Origin: Candidatus Giovannonibacteria bacterium
GTDB lineage: Bacteria > Patescibacteriota > Minisyncoccia > JACPKW01 > UBA11713
DNA length: 45,259 bases
Assembly: GCA_016176285.1 (NCBI GenBank)
Contig: JACOXM010000006.1
Location: forward strand, 1-45,259
Reading direction: 5' to 3'
This document shows, in pieces, positions 21,438 to 30,446 of the stretch. Within the stretch, counting starts at the first letter, position 1. Each line of letters opens with the position of its first letter. Position numbers and translations under genes: made by a program. The notes under the pieces were generated by a model. The model was not told the origin of the DNA. It searched no databases and was given only the letters and a program-made list of their open reading frames with translations.

Positions 21438-23894
21438 ATGGCGCAGTCAAAAACTCTTCAGAATAAATGGATTAAGCTTTGGAGAAAGAACAAGGTATAT
21501 GAGCCGGATTTAAAGAAGGTAAAAAATCCTTTCTATAATTTAATGATGTTCCCTTATCCGTCTGCCGAGGGGCTTCATATAGGGAGCGTGCGCACTTTCA
21601 CCGGTGTAGACATTTATGGCCGTTTTAAAAGAATGCAGGGGCACGATGTTTTTGAACCCATCGGGCTCGACGGATTTGGAATAAATTCAGAAAATTACGC
21701 CCTCAAAATCGGCAAGCATCCAGCCAAGCTCGCTAAGATTACGGAGAAAAATTTTTATCGCCAGCTTGATGCGATAGGGAACGGGTTTGCTTGGAACGAA
21801 TGCCTCGAAACTTACGACGCAGAATATTATAAATGGACCCAGTGGATCTTCGTCCAAATGTTTAAGAAAGGACTTGCTTACAGAAAAAAATCTCCGGTGA
21901 ACTGGTGCCCTTCATGCAAAACCGTTTTGGCGGATGAGCAAGTTTTATCGGGCGAGTGCGAGCGCTGCAACTCCGCAGTTATAAAAAAAGACCTTGAACA
22001 GTGGTTTTTTAAAATAACTGATTATGCCGAGCGCTTGCTTGAGGGGCTTGAAAGAATCGATTGGCCGGATCAAATAAAAATCGCACAGAGAAATTGGATT
22101 GGGAGATCCGAGGGGTATTCAATCACTTTCCCATTGGTGGGCATTCCGGGGGAAGAAAATCGAAAGCATTCCGTTGATATTTTTACAACGCGCCCGGATA
22201 CTCTTTTCGGCGTGACTTATATCGCAATATCCCCGGAGCTTGGGTTGGAATGGATAGATAAAGGGTGGATAAAAAAAGAAGAAGCAATAAAGTATGTGGA
22301 CAATTCCATTTTGGCTAGATCGAGAAAAGAAAAAAGCTCGGAGGAAAAAACTGGAGTTTTTTCCGGCATTTACGGGATAAATCCTGGGAATCAGGAAAAA
22401 GTACCGATTTGGATTTCAAATTATGTTTTATCCAGCTACGGAACAGGAGCGGTCATGGGCGTACCGGCGCACGATGAAAGAGATTTCGAATTTGCGACGA
22501 AGTTCGACCTTTCTATCCGCGAGGTTATTTCCAGGGACGGCAGAGACCATGATTTGAGGCAGGCTTACGCTGGCGAGGGAGTTCTGATAAATTCCGGAAA
22601 ATTTAATGGCACGAATTCCGAAAATGCAAAAGAAGAAATCACAAAATTCGCGGGAGGAGGCAAAAAAATAAATTACAGGCTCCGTGATTGGCTTGTATCG
22701 CGCCAACGCTATTGGGGGCCTCCCATACCCATGATTTTTTGCAAGGCTTGCGGAGACGCTGGAAGGGGGGAAAGAAAAGATATGTCTGGATGGTATTCCG
22801 TTAACGAAAAAGAGCTTCCGGTTAAACTTCCATTTATGGAAAATTACAAACCGGACGGGACGGGGGAATCCCCGCTTGCCAAATCGAAAAAATTTGTACG
22901 AGCAAGATGCCCTAAATGCAAAAGCTGGGCTTCCAGGGAAACCGATGTTTCTGATACTTTTCTCGATTCGTCCTGGTACTACTTCAGATACCTTGATCCG
23001 AAAGATAAAACGAGGCCATTCGACAGGCAGATAATTAAAAAATGGCTTCCGGTGAATATGTATATCGGGGGAGCGGAGCATGCTGTTTTGCATTTGCTTT
23101 ATGTGCGATTTATCGCGAAAGCTTTTTATGACTGGAAATTAATAGGTTTCGATGAGCCATTCCCTAAGTTCAGAATAAACGGCCTCATTACAAAAGATGG
23201 CGCTAAAATGTCGAAATCCAGAGGAAATATAGTAAATCCCGACGATTACATTGAAAAATTCGGGGTGGATGCCGTCAGAATGTATTTGGCTTTTATGGCG
23301 CCGCTCGGCGAAGGAGGAGATTTCAGGGATGCGGGGATTTCGGGTACGACAAGATTTTTAGCCAGGGTGGAAAAATTATCCGAAAAGCTCGCGAAAACTT
23401 CGAAGGAAGGACTTAGCGAAAAAATGGAGAGGCTTTTGCATTTTTCCATAAAAAAAATAGGCGAAGATATCGAAAACCTACATTTTAATACTGCCATATC
23501 ACAACTCATGATATTATTAAACTCATTGGAGTCTTTGCCATCCGTTCCTTGGCAGGCTTATGAAATATTTTTAAAGCTTCTTGCCCCATTGGCCCCTTTC
23601 ACTTCCGAAGAATATTACCAGCAGTTAAAAAAACACAAATCTTTCAGAAAAGAATTATCGGTGCACCTCGGCCCGTGGCCAAAATACGAAGCGAAAAAAA
23701 TAGCCCTTGAAAGTTTCAAGCTTATCGTACAGATAAACGGCAAGACCCGCGCCGCGCTTGATATGCCGGTCGGGATTACGGAAAAGGATGCGGAAAAGAG
23801 AATTTTTGAGGATGAAAATTTAAAAAAATATTTTTCCACGTCTCCAAAAAAGACAATTTTTGTGCCTGACCGGTTAATTAATTTCGTAATATGA
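21438..23894 (+). CDS. leuS: leucyl-tRNA synthetase
   Basis: The 818-residue class I enzyme has the N-terminal catalytic core (MMFPYPSAEGLHIGS), zinc cysteines (WCPSCKTVLADEQV, CERC), the CP1 editing domain with FTTRPDTLFGVTY and PAHDERDFEFA, KMSKSRGN, and the C-terminal anticodon region. The HXGH position reads HIGS (47-50), with Ser replacing the last His. Editing-domain threonine and aspartate motifs look intact. The stop overlaps the next gene by 4 nt. A tRNA-Leu(CAA) gene is at 27668-27751. Confidence 0.96.
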   Translation: MAQSKTLQNKWIKLWRKNKVYEPDLKKVKNPFYNLMMFPYPSAEGLHIGSVRTFTGVDIYGRFKRMQGHDVFEPIGLDGFGINSENYALKIGKHPAKLAKITEKNFYRQLDAIGNGFAWNECLETYDAEYYKWTQWIFVQMFKKGLAYRKKSPVNWCPSCKTVLADEQVLSGECERCNSAVIKKDLEQWFFKITDYAERLLEGLERIDWPDQIKIAQRNWIGRSEGYSITFPLVGIPGEENRKHSVDIFTTRPDTLFGVTYIAISPELGLEWIDKGWIKKEEAIKYVDNSILARSRKEKSSEEKTGVFSGIYGINPGNQEKVPIWISNYVLSSYGTGAVMGVPAHDERDFEFATKFDLSIREVISRDGRDHDLRQAYAGEGVLINSGKFNGTNSENAKEEITKFAGGGKKINYRLRDWLVSRQRYWGPPIPMIFCKACGDAGRGERKDMSGWYSVNEKELPVKLPFMENYKPDGTGESPLAKSKKFVRARCPKCKSWASRETDVSDTFLDSSWYYFRYLDPKDKTRPFDRQIIKKWLPVNMYIGGAEHAVLHLLYVRFIAKAFYDWKLIGFDEPFPKFRINGLITKDGAKMSKSRGNIVNPDDYIEKFGVDAVRMYLAFMAPLGEGGDFRDAGISGTTRFLARVEKLSEKLAKTSKEGLSEKMERLLHFSIKKIGEDIENLHFNTAISQLMILLNSLESLPSVPWQAYEIFLKLLAPLAPFTSEEYYQQLKKHKSFRKELSVHLGPWPKYEAKKIALESFKLIVQINGKTRAALDMPVGITEKDAEKRIFEDENLKKYFSTSPKKTIFVPDRLINFVI

Positions 23895-24580
23895 AAGCTA
23901 TTATTCCTTGCGCGGGCGAGGGCGTTAGGATGCGGCCGCTAACCCTGACAAAACCAAAACAGCTTATCGAGTTAAGGGGGAGGCCTATTTTGGAGCATAT
24001 TATAAATAATCTCCCGGATGAGGTGGACGAAGTAATTTTAGTGGTCGGGTATTTGGGCGATAAAATAACGGATTATTTCGGAAGCAATTTTTCGGGAAAA
24101 AAAATCCACTATATTAATCAGATGGAAAAACTAGGAACGGCACACGCTTTATGGCTCGCGAGGAAATTATTGCGCGATGAGCGTTTTTTAATGATGTACG
24201 GAGACGACATAATTGATAAAGAAAGCATAAATAAACTTTTAAAGCATAATCTCGCCGTGCTTGTTAAAGAAGTTCCCGATCCAAGCCGTTTTGGGGTAAT
24301 AGTTGCCGATGAAAAGGGGAGAATCTTAAGTCTTGTTGAAAAACCAAAGAGACCGTTATCCAACTTGGCCTCGACGGGAGTAAAAATCCTTGATTCAAGA
24401 ATTTTTAATTATCCGGCAGACAGACATTCGAACGGTGAATACTACATAACGAGTTCTCTCGCGAAGCTTGCGACGGAGCATAATGTTTATGTTGAAAGGG
24501 CTGATATCTGGCTTTCCGTCGCATCCCCGGAAGACCTTCTCCGCGTGGAAAAAGAATATGAAGATAATTTCGTTGGATAA
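23891..24580 (+). CDS. sugar-phosphate nucleotidyltransferase
   Basis: The 229-residue protein is a single NTP-transferase domain. It shows the G-x-G-x-R loop and catalytic Lys (PCAGEGVRMRPLTLTKPKQLIEL), the GTAHAL segment and the metal-binding YGDDIID. It has no left-handed beta-helix domain, so it is not a complete GlmU. It could make an NDP-hexose such as dTDP- or UDP-glucose, or supply the uridylyl step after GlmS; specificity cannot be decided by eye. It overlaps leuS by ATGA and tsaC by 23 nt. Confidence 0.85.
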   Translation: MKAIIPCAGEGVRMRPLTLTKPKQLIELRGRPILEHIINNLPDEVDEVILVVGYLGDKITDYFGSNFSGKKIHYINQMEKLGTAHALWLARKLLRDERFLMMYGDDIIDKESINKLLKHNLAVLVKEVPDPSRFGVIVADEKGRILSLVEKPKRPLSNLASTGVKILDSRIFNYPADRHSNGEYYITSSLAKLATEHNVYVERADIWLSVASPEDLLRVEKEYEDNFVG

Positions 24581-25172
24581 AAAAAATAGAGAGGAAGTAT
24601 TAAAAGAAGTTTTAAAAGTTTTAAAAACCGGAGGGATTGCGGTAATTCCAACGGATACGGTATACGGTTTTGTTGCAGATGCCGCTAACAGCGAAGGGGT
24701 AGAAAAAATTTATAAAATAAAAAAGCGTCCGCCAGAAAAGCTCTTTCCGATTTTTGTTGATTCAATTCCTATGGCAAAAACTTTAGTTTCAATAAGTGAC
24801 CGGCAGGGAGCATTTTTACTAGAGGTCTGGCCGGGAAAAGTTACGTGCGTTCTCGAGTCGGTAATTTCGGGAACGCTCGGCTTGCGAATGCCGGATGACG
24901 ATTTTATTTTAGAGCTTTTGCAAAAATTCGGCCATCCTCTTTCCCAGACCTCCGCTAATATTTCCGGACGAATGCCGCATGCAAAAATCTCAGAATTAAT
25001 TCAAGAATTTGAAAATTTCGAACTACGGCCTGATTTGATCGTTGACGGCGGCGATATAGGCGATCATCCGCCCTCCACGGTAGTAGATTTAACGAAAGAA
25101 GATCCGATTATTTTAAGGGAAGGAGCTGTTAGCGGCTCTATTATAAAAAAATTATGGGAAGAATTGCAGTAA
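24558..25172 (+). CDS. tsaC: threonylcarbamoyl-AMP synthase (Sua5/YrdC/YwlC)
   Basis: The enzyme makes threonylcarbamoyl-AMP for the t6A37 modification of ANN-decoding tRNAs, including the tRNA-Ile in this window. The start is set at the ATG at 24558; the track ORF start at 24468 would overlap the upstream gene much further. The 204 residues carry GGIAVIPTDTVYGFVADA, the KRPPEKLFPIFV segment with KxR-type ATP/threonine contacts, and PLSQTSANISG, all family signatures. The C-terminal Sua5 extension is absent. Confidence 0.93.
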   Translation: MKIISLDKKNREEVLKEVLKVLKTGGIAVIPTDTVYGFVADAANSEGVEKIYKIKKRPPEKLFPIFVDSIPMAKTLVSISDRQGAFLLEVWPGKVTCVLESVISGTLGLRMPDDDFILELLQKFGHPLSQTSANISGRMPHAKISELIQEFENFELRPDLIVDGGDIGDHPPSTVVDLTKEDPIILREGAVSGSIIKKLWEELQ

Positions 25173-25183
25173 TAGGAATATGG

Positions 25184-25196
25184 TAAAATTAGAGTA
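25184..25196 (+). promoter_or_regulatory. -10 element for glyA, leaderless type
   Basis: TAAAAT (25184-25189) followed by 7 nt and the glyA ATG, in the 24-nt gap after tsaC. Confidence 0.55.
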
Positions 25197-26375
25197 ATGA
25201 AAGACAAACAAATCGAAAAGTTGATAAAGGAAGAGGAGAGGCGCCAGAAAAGTGTGATTAGTTTGATTGCTTCTGAAAATTTTGTATCAAATGACGTTCT
25301 TCGCGCTATGGGCTCCGTGCTTACAAATAAATATTCGGAGGGATATCCTGGCGCGCGCTATTACGGAGGAAATGCCGTGATCGACAAGGTTGAAGACCTT
25401 TGCAGGCAGAGAGCCTTAAAGCTTTTTAAGTTAAGTCCTTCCGCGTGGCACGCAAATGTTCAACCGCTTTCCGGAAGCCCTGCGAATCTCGCTGTTTATT
25501 CCGCGCTGGTTCCTATTGGGGGAAAAATCATGGGCCTAACTCTTTCTTCCGGCGGGCATCTAACGCATGGCCAGAAAATGTCCATGACGGGAAAAATCTG
25601 GAAGCAAATCCCGTACGAAGTCGATTCTCAAACAGAAATCCTTGATTACGAAGCGCTTAAAAAACTGGCGGTACAAGAAAGGCCAAATATTATTGTAGCG
25701 GGTTATACGGCGTACCCGAGATTTGTCGACTGGAAAAAGTTTAGAGAAATCGCAGACGCATCGGGGGCTGTATTGATGGTAGATATGTCGCATATCGCGG
25801 GCTTGATCGCCGGGGGAGTTTACCCAAGCCCCTTTAAATATGCCGATGTTGTTACTACGACAACCCACAAAACTCTTCGCGGACCGAGATCAGCGATAAT
25901 TTTTGCAAAAAAAGACGAGCGCGGGTTCGACAAAAAAGTAGATAAGGCAATTATTCCGGGCCTCCAGGGAGGGCCGCACGAAAATCAGATCGCAGCGGTT
26001 GCGATTGCGCTCAAGGAAGATATGAGCCTATCTTTTAAAAAATATGCCAAGCAGATTGTTAAAAACGCGAAAGCGCTTGCGGCCACACTTCAAAAAAGGG
26101 GGTGGCGTGTAATTTCTGGAGGGACGGATTCACATTTACTACTCGTTGATACATGGATGAATGGAAACGGAATATCGGGAAGGGATGCGGAAAGAGTTTT
26201 GGAAAAGGGCGGCATCATTGTCAATAAAAATACAATCCCTGGCGATCCGAGGGGGCCGCTCGATCCATCGGGAATAAGAATCGGTACGCCCGCGGTTACT
26301 ACGAGGGGTATGAAAGAAAAAGATATGGTAAAAATCGGGGAGAAGATTGATAAAATACTGAAAGGCAAGAAATGA
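25197..26375 (+). CDS. glyA: serine hydroxymethyltransferase
   Basis: GlyA is a PLP enzyme converting serine and tetrahydrofolate to glycine and methylene-THF. The 392 residues show SLIASENFVS, NKYSEGYPGARYYGG, the HIAGLIAGG segment with the PLP-ring contact, and the Schiff-base Lys225 in TTTTHKTLRGPR. Length is slightly below the usual 410-420. It overlaps folD by ATGA, an operon that links one-carbon supply to glycine production. Confidence 0.97.
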   Translation: MKDKQIEKLIKEEERRQKSVISLIASENFVSNDVLRAMGSVLTNKYSEGYPGARYYGGNAVIDKVEDLCRQRALKLFKLSPSAWHANVQPLSGSPANLAVYSALVPIGGKIMGLTLSSGGHLTHGQKMSMTGKIWKQIPYEVDSQTEILDYEALKKLAVQERPNIIVAGYTAYPRFVDWKKFREIADASGAVLMVDMSHIAGLIAGGVYPSPFKYADVVTTTTHKTLRGPRSAIIFAKKDERGFDKKVDKAIIPGLQGGPHENQIAAVAIALKEDMSLSFKKYAKQIVKNAKALAATLQKRGWRVISGGTDSHLLLVDTWMNGNGISGRDAERVLEKGGIIVNKNTIPGDPRGPLDPSGIRIGTPAVTTRGMKEKDMVKIGEKIDKILKGKK

Positions 26376-27196
26376 TTGTTGACGGGAAAGCTATTGCCGA
26401 GAAAATCAGAGCCTCGCTTCGCGAGGAAATTTTTAAATTAAATAAATCCGGAAAGAAAATAAGGCTCGCTGTCATAAAAGTTTCCGGCGATCCGGTAACG
26501 GAGAAATATTTGAAAACCAAAAAAAATTTTGCCGAGTCCATAGGGGTGGAGGTTAGGGTTTACGAAGTTCTTCCGGATATTTCCACCAATAAGCTCCGGG
26601 AAAAAGTTTCCGAGATTGTGCACATAAAAGAAAATAACGGAGTTATTATACAGCTTCCTTTTCCGGAAAAAATTAACATACAATACGTACTCGATGCGAT
26701 TATACCGGAAAAAGATCCCGATATGCTCTCCTCAAGGAGTTTGGGGAAATTTGGAACGGGCAAAAGCAGGATTTTTCCACCGGTTGTCGCGGCAGTAAAT
26801 AAAATTTTTAAAGAATACGGCGTCGAGCTTAAGGGTAAACAGGTTGTCGTGGTTGGCGCGGGGAGGCTTGTAGGAAAGCCCATTACCACTTGGCTTCTAA
26901 ATCAAAAAGCAACGATTTCTGTAATTGATGAAAATACACCCGATGTTTCAAATATTACTCTTCGCGCTGATGTGATTATATCCGGCGTTGGAAAACCAGG
27001 ACTGATAAAACCTGATATGGTAAAAGAAGGCGCGGTTTTGATCGACTGCGGGACATCGGAGTCAAGCGGACAGGTGAGAGGGGACATAGATCCCGAGGCC
27101 GCGAAGAAAGCGTCTTTATTTGCGCCGGTGCCGGGGGGAGTCGGCCCCGTTACGGTTGCGATGCTTTTTAAAAATCTTTTGGAACTTTCGATATGA
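26372..27196 (+). CDS. folD: methylene-THF dehydrogenase / methenyl-THF cyclohydrolase
   Basis: FolD oxidises methylene-THF and hydrolyses methenyl-THF to 10-formyl-THF, needed among other things for initiator-tRNA formylation and purine synthesis. The 274 residues contain the catalytic Lys region (EKYLKTKKNFAESIG), IIQLPFPEKIN, the DPDMLS segment and the Rossmann motif VVGAGRLVGKP. It ends with PVPGGVGPVTVAMLFKN. It overlaps glyA and the PAP2 gene by 4 nt each. Confidence 0.97.
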   Translation: MIVDGKAIAEKIRASLREEIFKLNKSGKKIRLAVIKVSGDPVTEKYLKTKKNFAESIGVEVRVYEVLPDISTNKLREKVSEIVHIKENNGVIIQLPFPEKINIQYVLDAIIPEKDPDMLSSRSLGKFGTGKSRIFPPVVAAVNKIFKEYGVELKGKQVVVVGAGRLVGKPITTWLLNQKATISVIDENTPDVSNITLRADVIISGVGKPGLIKPDMVKEGAVLIDCGTSESSGQVRGDIDPEAAKKASLFAPVPGGVGPVTVAMLFKNLLELSI

Positions 27197-27660
27197 ACGA
27201 TTTTCTGATTAATTTTTTTGGGAACTATCTTGCTTGGATTTTCGGGGTGATTCTATTTTTTTTCCTGATCTCTAAAAATAAAAAAAGATTTTTTGTGGGC
27301 GCGGAGGCGCTAATCGCCGCCATCCTATCCCGTTTCATTTTTACCGAGGTTATAAGGCTTTTTTATAACAGGCCGAGGCCGTTTGAATTAACCGGAATCG
27401 AACCCGTAATTCCTCACGAAATCGGATATTCTTTTCCTTCGGGCCATGCGGCTTTTTTCTTCGCGCTAGCGGTTACGATTTATTTTTATGACAGAAGATG
27501 GGGGATAATCTTCTTTACGGGAGCCGTTTTAATGGGCGCCGCGCGCGTTTTCGCGGGCGTGCATTGGACAACGGATATTCTTGGAGGAGCTGTACTTGGA
27601 GTAATGGCGAGCCTCCTTGTGCATAGAGTATTCTTAAAAATACATAAAAAATCTGGATGA
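27193..27660 (+). CDS. PAP2-family membrane phosphatase
   Basis: The 155-residue membrane protein has the three phosphatase motifs: RPRPFE (motif 1 region), YSFPSGHAAFFFA (motif 2 with PSGH) and RVFAGVHWTTDILGGAVLG (motif 3 with the catalytic His and Asp). The likely role is dephosphorylation of a polyprenyl diphosphate such as undecaprenyl-PP, recycling the lipid carrier for cell-wall precursors; PgpB-like phospholipid phosphatase is an alternative. It is the last gene of the glyA operon and converges on tRNA-Leu with a 7-nt gap. Confidence 0.9.
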   Translation: MNDFLINFFGNYLAWIFGVILFFFLISKNKKRFFVGAEALIAAILSRFIFTEVIRLFYNRPRPFELTGIEPVIPHEIGYSFPSGHAAFFFALAVTIYFYDRRWGIIFFTGAVLMGAARVFAGVHWTTDILGGAVLGVMASLLVHRVFLKIHKKSG

Positions 27661-27667
27661 ATTTTTG

Positions 27668-27751
27668 TGCCGCGGGAGGGAGTCGAACCCTCATGAGCTT
27701 GCGCCCGCAGGATTTTGAGTCCTGTGCGTCTGCCAGTTCCGCCACCGCGGC
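27668..27751 (-). tRNA. tRNA-Leu (anticodon CAA)
   Basis: The minus strand folds as a class II tRNA: acceptor GCCGCGG/CCGCGGC with discriminator A, anticodon stem CAGGA/UCCUG with loop CUCAAAA (anticodon CAA, reading UUG), a long variable arm, and a GAGGG-TTCGACT-CCCTC T-arm. CCA is not encoded. Confidence 0.96.
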
Positions 27752-27763
27752 AGTACTATTTTA
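27752..27763 (-). promoter_or_regulatory. -10 element for tRNA-Leu (no 5' leader)
   Basis: On the minus strand TAAAAT (27758-27763) is followed by exactly 6 nt (AGTACT) and then the first base of mature tRNA-Leu. The tRNA may be transcribed from its own first nucleotide, which calibrates the -10 to +1 distance used for the mRNA promoters here. Confidence 0.5.
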
Positions 27764-27794
27764 TGTTTCCACACTTTAACTTCTAGTCAAGTGA

Positions 27795-27829
27795 TTGTCA
27801 ATTTTAAAAAAATTGTATAACCTTTATTT
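27795..27829 (+). promoter_or_regulatory. promoter for parB, leaderless type
   Basis: TTGTCA (27795-27800), a 15-bp spacer, TATAAC (27816-27821), then 8 nt to the ATG. The -35 is good; the spacer is short. Confidence 0.5.
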
Positions 27830-28738
27830 ATGAACGATTTTCCAGAGCCAAGAAGGAGCTCAAGCATTTTTTTTATCGAGGTAGATCGAATAAAGCCCAA
27901 TCCACTCCAGCCTAGGACCGAATTTGACGAAACAAAGCTTTCGGAGCTTGCGGAATCCATCAGGCAATACGGAGTTCTCCAGCCTTTAGTGGTTACCCGC
28001 AAGGAAAGAGAAACTCCGAACGGCGTAATTACAGATTACGAACTTATTGCCGGCGAGAGAAGGCTTAAAGCCTCGCGTCTTGCCGGATTGAGGGAGGTGC
28101 CGGCATTAATAAGGGATGAGCCGATTGAAAAAATAAAATTAGAACTTGCTTTGGTTGAAAATGTGCAGAGAGAGGATTTGAATACTATCGATAGGGCCGT
28201 AGCTTTTAACAGGCTTCATGACGAATTCGGGCTTACGCATAAAGAAGTCGGTATGAGGATAGGGAAATCCCGGGAATATGTAGCAAATTCTGTGCGTTTA
28301 TTAGGTTTGCCTGAAGAAATTCAGGATGCCCTGAGGGCCGGACGAATAACAGAAAGCCATGCGCGCTATCTTCTTATGCTCCAAAATGATCCGCAGGGGC
28401 AAAAAGTTTTACTCGATACTATCATTAATCAGGGGATTAATGTCAGGGAGGCGGAACGAATATCGAAAGAGATGCTTTCCAATAATTCAGATTCGAAAAA
28501 AATCGTTGATCCAGATACAAAAAACATAGAGGAAAAATTGGCCCAGACTCTTGGCGCCAGAGTCAACATTTCAAAAAGCGATAATGGTGGCAAGATTTCT
28601 CTGGAATTTTTCTCTCCCGATGAATTAAATTCCTTTATTGCGAAGTTTTTTGCCGCTGAAAATCCCGCGCCGGACCTTCGGTCTGACGATATGCCGCAGA
28701 CCCAATTGGTATCGGAGCTTGAAGAATTTACTATTTGA
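27830..28738 (+). CDS. parB: ParB/Spo0J-type chromosome partition protein
   Basis: The 302-residue protein contains the ParB N-terminal CTPase domain (IKPNPLQPRTEFDE, then GERRLKASRLAG at 75-86 as the CTP-binding C-motif, and ENVQREDLN), a helix-turn-helix DNA-binding region (LTHKEVGMRIGKSREYVANSVRLLGLP), and a C-terminal dimerisation part. ParB loads at parS sites and clamps on DNA. No parA gene is adjacent. I did not see a convincing canonical parS 16-mer in the window by eye. Its 3' end overlaps the convergent rel gene by 8 nt. Confidence 0.94.
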   Translation: MNDFPEPRRSSSIFFIEVDRIKPNPLQPRTEFDETKLSELAESIRQYGVLQPLVVTRKERETPNGVITDYELIAGERRLKASRLAGLREVPALIRDEPIEKIKLELALVENVQREDLNTIDRAVAFNRLHDEFGLTHKEVGMRIGKSREYVANSVRLLGLPEEIQDALRAGRITESHARYLLMLQNDPQGQKVLLDTIINQGINVREAERISKEMLSNNSDSKKIVDPDTKNIEEKLAQTLGARVNISKSDNGGKISLEFFSPDELNSFIAKFFAAENPAPDLRSDDMPQTQLVSELEEFTI

Positions 28739-30446
28739 GCGCGTAGGTAACTTTTTTTACTCCGGATATTTTTTCGATTTTATTTTTTATTTTCTCGGCC
28801 TGATCGGGGTTTTTTTGCACAAACGTAATTTTTATCGGAGTTTCTTCGTTTCCCCCTCTTGCCGAAATCAAATTTTGGATGTTTATTTTATTTTTCGAGT
28901 ATACCGACGTGATGTCTTTGATAAACCCAACGCGGTTTTTGCCGTAAATTTTCATTTCGATGATTTTTGCCTCAGGATGTATAAAAGAGCCTTTCGGAAA
29001 AATTCTGAGCGCGCGCTTTATTCTGTTTTTTGCGAGCCCTGTTTTTACGAGAGAAAGCCATTCCGGCGTTGGCTTTTTTCCTTTCTGTGTGATTATCTCG
29101 ACTATGTCACCGGATTTTAGTTCCATTAAAAATGAAACTAATTTTCCGTTTATGCGCGCGCCAGTGGCATGGTTTCCTATTTCTGAATGAATATGGTAGG
29201 CAAAGTCGAGCGGAGTTGCCCCGCGAGGAAGGTCAATAACGTCGCCTTTCGGCGTAAGGGTAAAGATTCTGTCTTTGAAAAAATCTATCTTAAGGGCTTC
29301 CAATAATTCTTCCGAGGTTGTGTTTTCTTTTTTTAATTCTTTTTGCCATTCTTGAAGCTGTGATATCCAATTAAATTTCTTGCCTATTTTTTTAAATCCT
29401 TCTTTGGGTTTTCCGGCTTCCGAGTATGCCCAGTGCGCCGCAATTCCTGCCTCCGCTTCCTTGTGCATTTCTTCCGACCTGATTTGAAATTCAATCGTTA
29501 TTTTTTCTTCCGTGAAAACATTCGTGTGCAGGCTTTTATATCCGTTTGGCTTCGGCAGGGCTACATAATCCTTAAATTTTCCCGGAACAGGTTTCCATAG
29601 CTTGTGTATTATTCCCAGAGCGGCATAACAGCTTTTTACGTCGGGGACAATTATTCTAAGCGCGATGAGGTCCGATAGGCGCGACCAGTCTCCTTCGTAG
29701 CGGTGTAACTTTTGCCAAACAGAGTAAATGTGCTTCGTCCTGTAATTTATCTCGATTATTTTTATATTTTCTTTTTGGAGTTCAGTTTCTACAAGGGGCA
29801 GGATTTTTTTTAAATGCCGTTCTCTTTCCGGCGCGCGTTTTTTTAGTTCGACGGATATAATTTCGTATTCTTTGGGATAAAGAAATTTCATCGAGAGATC
29901 TTCAAGCTCCGCTTTAACGTTCCACATTCCAAGCCTTTCGGCGAGAGAAGCGTAAAGCATTAATGTTTCTTGAGCTATTCTTTTGCGTTTTTCTTCCGGG
30001 AGCCATTCGGCGGTTTCCATGTTGTGAAGCCTATCCATCAATTTTATTATGACGACGCGGATATCTTCCGCTAAAGCCAAAAACATTTTCTTTACGGATT
30101 CGAGCGCGCGATCGAATCCGGTAGCTTTTACGCGGTCGACTTTGGTGACGCCGTCAACCAAAAAAGAGACTTCCTCCCCGAAGTCTCTTTTAATTTCTTT
30201 TAGTGCGGATGACTGGTATTCCGCGCAATCGTGGAGAAGGCCTGCCGCAATTGTCGGGATATCCATTTTTAATTTCGCGAGCTTAAGTGCGACAGCCATC
30301 GGATGCGTAATGAATTCTTCGCCCGAAAGCCTTTTTTCTCCTTCATGTATTTTTTCGGCGAAATCTAGCGCTCTTTTTAATAATTCCTTGTCTTTCCCGG
30401 CAATACCGTATAATTCTAAATGTTTTTCGAATTCCTCCTTAGTCAT
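28731..30446 (-). CDS. rel: bifunctional (p)ppGpp synthetase/hydrolase, Rel/SpoT type
   Basis: The 571-residue protein has the HD hydrolase domain (THPM with His48, LLHD with His72-Asp73, and MDRLHNME), the synthetase domain (SRLSDLIALRIIV, KFKDYVALPKPNGYKSLHTNV, IEFQIRSEEMH), a TGS domain (FTLTPKGDVIDLPRGATPLDFAYHIH) and a C-terminal ACT domain. The usual ED pair after HD reads EY (Glu76-Tyr77), which could weaken hydrolysis. It is shorter than typical Rel (about 730). It is the last gene of dprA-topA-rel, overlapping topA by 4 nt. Confidence 0.94.
   Translation of the reverse strand: MTKEEFEKHLELYGIAGKDKELLKRALDFAEKIHEGEKRLSGEEFITHPMAVALKLAKLKMDIPTIAAGLLHDCAEYQSSALKEIKRDFGEEVSFLVDGVTKVDRVKATGFDRALESVKKMFLALAEDIRVVIIKLMDRLHNMETAEWLPEEKRKRIAQETLMLYASLAERLGMWNVKAELEDLSMKFLYPKEYEIISVELKKRAPERERHLKKILPLVETELQKENIKIIEINYRTKHIYSVWQKLHRYEGDWSRLSDLIALRIIVPDVKSCYAALGIIHKLWKPVPGKFKDYVALPKPNGYKSLHTNVFTEEKITIEFQIRSEEMHKEAEAGIAAHWAYSEAGKPKEGFKKIGKKFNWISQLQEWQKELKKENTTSEELLEALKIDFFKDRIFTLTPKGDVIDLPRGATPLDFAYHIHSEIGNHATGARINGKLVSFLMELKSGDIVEIITQKGKKPTPEWLSLVKTGLAKNRIKRALRIFPKGSFIHPEAKIIEMKIYGKNRVGFIKDITSVYSKNKINIQNLISARGGNEETPIKITFVQKNPDQAEKIKNKIEKISGVKKVTYALK

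Noticed and set aside
27515-27745. Minus-strand ORF MAELADAQDSKSCGRK...
   Set aside because: It is a translation of the tRNA-Leu gene (a common false ORF).
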